Assembly: GCA_029379385.1 (NCBI GenBank) | Contig: CM055618.1 | Span: forward strand, 19,197,071-19,261,070 | From: Quillaja saponaria | Taxonomy: Eukaryota; Streptophyta; Magnoliopsida; Fabales; Quillajaceae | Length of the DNA: 64,000 bases | Direction of reading: 5' to 3' | Shown here: positions 58,901 to 64,000 of the stretch, one piece after another | Position numbering within the stretch: the stretch's first letter is position 1 | Layout of the letters: the number at the start of each line of letters is the position of its first letter | The notes under the pieces: generated by a model | What the model saw: only the letters and a program-made list of their open reading frames with translations | What the model was told of the DNA's origin: nothing | Database searches by the model: none | Made by a program: the position numbers and the translations under genes

Positions 58901-61473
58901 CTTTAACATCATATGTGTAAAATTATGGGGAAGAGTTGCATGTAAGCAGCTGGAAACTATGGAAGAAAGATATAACCATGATTACCCTTTCACTAATTTG
59001 AACCGATCTTGTTCTTGCCTCTCTTGCTGCACTTACAGACCTAGAAAGCAAGGCCAACTACTGATGTTTTCTTACTTTTGGTCCTATAACATCAATGTAT
59101 ATATGCAGTAACGCATTATTCTTCTAACTGCCATTATGAGAGTGAATGATGCCCTCACTTGTTTTGATGTACCAACGGTTTGCCATGTCCAGCACCCAGC
59201 TCATTTCCTTTATAATGTTATTCCCTTTATGACCTGAAACAAGGTACTGCAACTGTTTCTAGGACCACCAGTCTGTAAGCTTTATTTTGTTCACCCAACT
59301 AGTGTCCACAATTGACTTCAGTCTTTCCATTTTATATTATCTATATGTTGCTTCTCTTGTTTATCTCATGTTTGATCCTATCCAGCTGGTGGGAGGGGGT
59401 TGTCACTGAGAAAAGCAAGAAAGATGAGACTACATTAACTGTCCACTTTCCAGGTACTCATCATTTAATGTTGTTTGATTGAAGCTCAATCTAACTTACT
59501 CACTGTTTTAAACTCTGCTTTTGGAAATGCATGACTAATTATTTCTTTCTGCAGCTCATGGAAAAACATTAGTTGTTAGAGTTTGGCATCTTCGTCCTTC
59601 TCTTATTTGGAGAGATGGGAACTGGACTGAATGGTCCAGGTCAGAAGAAAACAAAATCTCTTTTCATGAGGTACTTTCTTTATACCATCCCATGATAGGA
59701 AAGTGCTCTACAATTGTTTATGTGTACTTAGATGCATATTTGGTGTACAGGGTGATACTCCACATGAAAAGCGCCCTAGATTGCGCAGTCCTGCAGCAGA
59801 GGCAAAAGGAAAAGAGAAGATACCAAAAAATGTTGATGCCTCGAAGCCAGTGAATCCTGAGGACTTGAGCTTACTTGATTTGGCTGAAAATGAAAAGTTA
59901 TTTAACATTGGAAAGAACACAAAAACTGAGAATAAGCCTGATGCACAAAGAACTATGCGGACTGGTCTACAGAAAGAAGGATCTAGAGTGATTTTTGGTA
60001 TTCCTAAACCGGGGAAGAAAAGAAAGTTTATGGAAGTAAGCAAGCATTATGTTGCAGATAAAAGCAATAGGCCTATTGTTGCAGATGAATCAGTCAAAGT
60101 TCCAAATTACTTGATGCCTCACTCGTCAGGATTGCGTGGATGGAAAAATACGTCCAAATTTGAAGCAAAGGAAAAAGGAGCTACTGAATCTAAGCCTAAG
60201 ACCTTGAAGTCTGGGAAACCACAGAGTGTTTCAGGTAGAACAATTCCACGAAAGGACAATCCTTTAGTAAATGCAGTCAACGATGTGATTCATCATACAG
60301 GAAAGACCAAGGATTCTGCAAGTCATGTTAAAAATGCATCACAAAGCCATAACCAGATGGAAACTGGATCCTACCCAGACAACAAGGGAACAACAGAGGG
60401 TTCAATCTTATATTCTTCGCGAGCTGCCTCCTCAGATGCTTCAAAGAACATAACAAGTACCAAATCTGAGAGACTGAATAGAGGAAAACTTGCTCCTGCT
60501 AGTGGAAAGTTGGCAAAGGTTGAGGGGGATAAAGTGGAAACTGGATCCTTCCCAGACAACAAAGGAACAACAGAGGGTTCGATCATATATTCTTCACGAG
60601 CTAACTCGTCAGATGCTCCTTCATCGAAGAATGTAAGTTCCAAATCTGAGAGACTAAATAGAGGAAAACTTGCTTCTGCTAGTGGAAAGTTGGCTATGGT
60701 TGAGGAGGATAAAGCTTTGAATGGTAATGCTGCCAAATCTGCTTATGAAGTTGCTGAACCCCGTAGATCCAATCGCAGAATTCAGCCTACATCAAGAGTG
60801 AGTAGTAGATATTTTCTCCTTTCCTTTAATTTACTAAAATCTTTTTCTTGATGCATTTGATAAATTACTTTGATGTATATTTTCTGCAGCAAATCAATCA
60901 AATAACTATATGGTGAAAAAAAAAAAAAAAAAACTAGACATGCTTTCATCCTTGAGGAATTTCCATGTGATTACGTAGGCACACTTCTGGCATTCGTGTA
61001 CCTCACTTTTACAGTATCTTTCTCCTTTTTAAAAATAAAAATAAAAATTTGTTAGTTAGGAACCCAAGTAGGACAATAGAGTATATTTATCTGTATTTCT
61101 TTGATTGCCATTTTTCCCAGCTTTTAGTTTACTGCCAAATCCTCTGGAGGATCTCTTACCTAGCGCTTATATTTGAAACCAATTCTCATTTTCCACGGAA
61201 TTGAGGGAATAATTTTTTGACAGTTTGTAGCTATTAGGGATTTGTTTCCTCAATATAACAATTATTTTCACTGGAGACTGGTGAATTTCATATGAGTTTT
61301 ATCATTTCTGCTTCATCCCATAGTTTAGAGCCTGATGTGATTCCTAACCTTGGTGGTGGCAGCTATTAGAAGGACTGCAAAGCTCTTTGATCGTCTCGAA
61401 GTTTCCTTCTGTATCACATGATAAGGGTCACAAAAGCCAGAACCGGAATGCTTCTAGAAGTGAGAATCTTTGA
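50000..61473 (+). CDS. Agenet-domain protein, G2484-1 type (1-nt frameshift in first coding exon)
   Basis: Fourteen coding exons: 50000-51738, 51818-52324, 52882-53046, 54234-54544, 54671-55143, 55565-55617, 55718-55825, 55907-57687, 57870-57978, 58493-58673, 59386-59453, 59555-59670, 59751-60797 and 61363-61473. The start is MDYDENDFQSQNLHLAGEGS. One extra G near 50249-50250 shifts the frame; omitting it makes all exon phases agree and gives 2255 residues. The N-terminal 1000 residues are acidic and Ser-rich, probably disordered. A conserved block QLRAQIFVYGALIQGTVPDE leads to FGGPDGGRSIWEKAW. An Ala-rich coiled coil (about 56740-56990) follows. Tandem Agenet domains lie at about residues 1713-1870 (VFKDGERIKAAWFTANVLSL; WSVGDRIDAWMQER). 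The tail is basic with a duplicated 59-residue unit. Agenet domains belong to the Royal family that reads chromatin marks, so a nuclear chromatin role is likely but unproven. Confidence 0.92.
53083..53318. mobile_element. 236-bp hAT-type MITE in Agenet gene intron 3
   Basis: The ends are TAGGGGTGG and, inverted, TAGGAGTGG. Flanks are GGTAAGAG (53075-53082) and AGTAAGAG (53319-53326): an 8-bp target duplication with one mismatch. The interior is AT-rich with many ATTCGAAT / AATTCGAA palindromes. The terminal TAGGGGTG matches the large hAT element at 16631, so that family could have mobilised it. Confidence 0.85.
55642..55662 (+). repeat. (TG)n microsatellite in an Agenet gene intron
   Basis: About ten TG dinucleotides just downstream of the donor after 55617. 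Likely length-polymorphic; no other role implied. Confidence 0.9.
60359..60712 (+). repeat. Tandem 177-bp in-frame duplication in the Agenet gene
   Basis: GGAAACTGGATCC begins at 60359 and 60536, a 59-codon period. Each unit codes ETGS(Y/F)PDNKGTTEGSI, then YSSRA, SSDA, KSERLNRGKLA, ASGKLA and VE. The two copies are nearly identical at the DNA level, so the duplication is recent. It lengthens the basic C-terminal tail. Confidence 0.92.
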
Positions 61474-62493
61474 GTTTGTTACCTTTGTGATATTTTCAAG
61501 AGTCTTTGGTAGGTGTATGCCAGCGACGTACTTTCGTGATGAAACTGACTTCTTAATGCTTCCAGTTAGTAATCATGGTTGAATGAAGATGTTTGAAATG
61601 TTGCTATCCAATCAAAAGACAGTCAACGGACACAGGCTTACTTTAATGTGTATATTTATGATAGAGAAACTTAGGATGGAAGTTCTTGCTTCCTTGGGTT
61701 TAGTCATAAATCTAGTCAGTAGAATGTAGGTGTTCATAATTGATTCTAGTTTATTCTGTTATGATTTGATCTTCCTATATCTTGGCAAAGTAGGTTGTAT
61801 ATGGAAGGCTTACTTCTAGCTTGTTTGTAGAGGCTTGCTGATGATGATCAAATGATTACATGATTGCTTAATCATAATATTACGTGCTACCCCCCGTCCT
61901 GCCGTGCCACACCCCCACTTCCCCGGTTACAAGCACTCAAGGTTGATCCTTTTTTCCATACTCTGGTTTGGGCCCTTAAAACCAAGGAAATATGCCAGAA
62001 TTCCACATGGGACGTGGACAACCCCGAGACTATATCTTCTCGGATATATCGTAGGGCTTTTTTTCTTTTTTCTTTTTAAGATGATCCACGATAACATATT
62101 GTGGTTGTTCTTTTATAATCTATTAAGCTATATCCAGTATCCTTAAATAGGAAAATCTGCATCAAATTGTATAAAAGACGGTCTAGGTAGGTGCATACTG
62201 TGGATAGTTCTGAACTAGCCTAAGTTGCAGCACATATAATAACTCGGCTAAAAAAGAAGGGTAGGAAGAAAATTTTATGTACATTGCAATCTGACCCATC
62301 TAATAACACTTGCTACTCGCTAACACTCCTTGATGCTATGCATAATTTTAATCAACCATTTTACCAATTGGCTGAAAATATTCAACAACCCAGGGACCAA
62401 CATTGATGGCCTTCCTGCCAAATGGAGATATCACCATCTCAATTCAGTTGCCATGTTAAGATGCAACAACTCTAGGTACGTCATTTTTCAAAT
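61474..62493. other. Intergenic, no gene seen
   Basis: 3' UTR of the Agenet gene, then unassigned sequence. A C-rich stretch at 61885-61925 gives short open frames that I do not believe. Confidence 0.5.
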
Positions 62494-62886
62494 CTATTCC
62501 CCCTTTTTTCTTGGTCCGCCTCCTTCCTCTTTATTATGCATATGCTGTTCTGTTGTCTTTCTCCTTGGTATTTGAAGACTCTTTTCATCCTTGCTCTCTC
62601 CATTGGTTGTGGATTCAGCTTTTGCTGCTGAGTTTAGAGGAAGTTGCTTAGAGGGTTGATATCCATCTCCTAATTCTGCATCAATGAGTGGCTTCTCGCA
62701 CACACAGGAGTGGGGATATTCATGAAATTCACCACGTCCTGGTCTCATCTCATCTGGCTCTCCCATGAATCCCCTCTGGCTTGCTTTGACCTTTCTCGCA
62801 AAGGTATCCCAATCCATCTTTTGTCTGGCCATGAATAAAGCACTGAGCTTCTTGGCATTAGGTCTAATGGTTCTCTTGTGACCCAT
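62494..62886 (-). CDS. Unrecognised small basic protein (single ORF or one exon)
   Basis: An ATG at 62884-62886 on the minus strand opens 130 codons. It reads MGHKRTIRPNAKKLSALFMA, then RQKMDWDTFARKVKASQRGF, then MGEPDEMRPGRGEFHEYPHS, CVCEKPLI and a polar tail rich in Lys, Glu and Ser. The first 70 residues have a mixed, protein-like composition that other frames lack; the last 60 look low in complexity and may be intron or UTR read-through. No signal peptide or membrane segment is visible. I do not recognise the family. It could be the last or only coding exon of a gene whose promoter lies to the right. Confidence 0.45.
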   Translation of the reverse strand: MGHKRTIRPNAKKLSALFMARQKMDWDTFARKVKASQRGFMGEPDEMRPGRGEFHEYPHSCVCEKPLIDAELGDGYQPSKQLPLNSAAKAESTTNGESKDEKSLQIPRRKTTEQHMHNKEEGGGPRKKGE

Positions 62887-64000
62887 ATACCTCCTTTGGT
62901 ACGTGAATCAAATTGAAGAGAAATCCCAGATAGAGAAAAATTAGTGACTTGAGCAACAATAATCCTTTTTTTTTTTTTTAAAGCAAAATAATCTGGAAAT
63001 ATATCAGTTTTGATCATATAGCATTAAAGAGACCATAATGCATGATGCAATAATAACATTAGATCAATGACTCAGTATTACTGCATTATGACAAACCAGA
63101 CAGGACTAAACAGAAATACTTTATTAAATTTAGTGATCATTTCAGAGAGAAATGTTTGCCATGCTTCAATCTACAGGACAGCTATTTGGATAATACATGT
63201 TAAAATTACCCCGATTTCATGAAGATTGGAAAATTGAATGCAGAAAAAAAGTTGCCTTCTGCTCTGTTATTGTTATCCACTTCCTTGAGTGATTTATTAT
63301 AGTCAAAAGCACTCATTCATTAGGAATTATATAATCAACATCTTTTTAATCTGGGCATTCAACTATGCCAGTCTCAATCTGTTTCCTCAAACTCAAGTCT
63401 TTTTGGCTGAACAGGCAGCTCCTAGTCACTATTACAGTGTTACTTTTAACTACCCATTTCATTATCGACACGGTCCAGACCTTCACTAAACAGAAAAGCT
63501 GCTGATACTGGGGAATCCAGGCCATAATAGCAAATCAATATCCACTGAAAGTCCACTTTTAGGGAACGACTCAATTTCCTAAGAATCTACACCTCTATTC
63601 TACACCCCTATGTATAAATGACACTGCACACCTTGTGTGGCAATCAGAGTGGGAACTAGTTTTTGACCACTTAGTGAGCCAAAGAGAGACCAATATCCCA
63701 ACAGATCCAAACAAGTCCAACCAAGATTGGTAGAACAAGATAGGGAAGGTGGGGCAAGAAAGATCTTAGTGTTAATTGAAGCTTCTGATGTGATCCGTTA
63801 CTTCTAATTTCAAGTAATTTCAAGTAACATCGCCTAACATGTTATGCAGTCTTTGTCTTTCACTAGGTCTAGAAGCATTTGTTTAATTATAGTTTCTTTA
63901 CTTTATCTCATTCCGCTTTGTATATGTTTCCTTGATTTCTATTATTGAGAAATCTCTGCATCATTATCTGGATGACCTTTGGTAGCATGGTTTTATTGCA
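62887..64000. other. Right end of window, no gene seen
   Basis: Moderately AT-rich sequence without supported exons. It may hold the leader or upstream exons of the minus-strand ORF at 62494-62886. Confidence 0.45.

Noticed and set aside
61864..62146. Plus-strand open frames in the C-rich stretch downstream of the Agenet gene
   Set aside because: Overlapping frames of equal length, with no family features or splice context.
1..64000. CRISPR arrays, rRNA, tRNA, organellar or viral insertions
   Set aside because: No regular spacer arrays, no convincing paired A and B boxes, no rRNA stretches and no viral or organellar genes were seen by eye. A covariance-model scan would be needed to exclude small RNAs.

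Overview
This is nuclear DNA from a plant, most likely a core eudicot. The coding exons are separated by AT-rich GT-AG introns, leaders carry AAACCCTA (telo-box) motifs, and the recognisable proteins are plant housekeeping families. No bacterial, organellar or viral gene set is present. I joined exons by hand from splice sites, reading-frame phase and family conservation. The species cannot be named from the sequence alone.

Layout: 1101-3157 (+) is the 3' part of an AIM24-family mitochondrial protein. 4985-11376 (+) is a complete DWNN/CCHC/RING ubiquitin ligase of the PARAQUAT TOLERANCE 3 type. 11742-14332 is a collapsed, rearranged second copy of those two neighbouring genes; a GCGGAT-type 12-bp repeat has expanded inside it and its last exon is still open. 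14992-16114 is a long-TIR non-autonomous element. 16631-21233 is a full-length but dead hAT transposon with an exact 8-bp target duplication. 21800-22576 (-) is the 3-isopropylmalate dehydratase small subunit, with a stop codon in its transit peptide. 23828-24440 (-) is a small divergent single-repeat MYB. 28023-28988 (+) is a decayed ribosomal protein L15 gene. 30010-30299 (-) is a 52-residue membrane microprotein. 30850-33781 (-) is formyltetrahydrofolate deformylase, divergently paired with cytosolic leucyl-tRNA synthetase at 34829-38090 (+). 40869-47218 (+) is a DUF547 / MIP1-leucine-zipper protein. 50000-61473 (+) is a giant Agenet-domain protein of the G2484-1 type. 62494-62886 (-) is an unrecognised ORF.

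The genes are not an operon. From memory, the set AIM24, PQT3-like, RPL15, PurU and G2484-1 resembles Arabidopsis chromosome 4 around At4g17330-At4g17420 and its duplicate around At5g47380-At5g47435, so the window looks like an ancestral syntenic block with lineage-specific insertions. Those insertions (duplication remnant, transposons, MYB-like gene) lie mostly between 11.7 and 27 kb.

Three otherwise intact conserved genes each carry one small lesion: a 1-nt insertion in leucyl-tRNA synthetase, a 1-nt insertion in the Agenet gene and a nonsense codon in the dehydratase transit peptide. These may be base-calling errors or real alleles. The L15 and hAT lesions are too many to be errors. I found no wholly new system. 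The most unusual object is the repeat-born open reading frame in the duplicated PQT3-like remnant.
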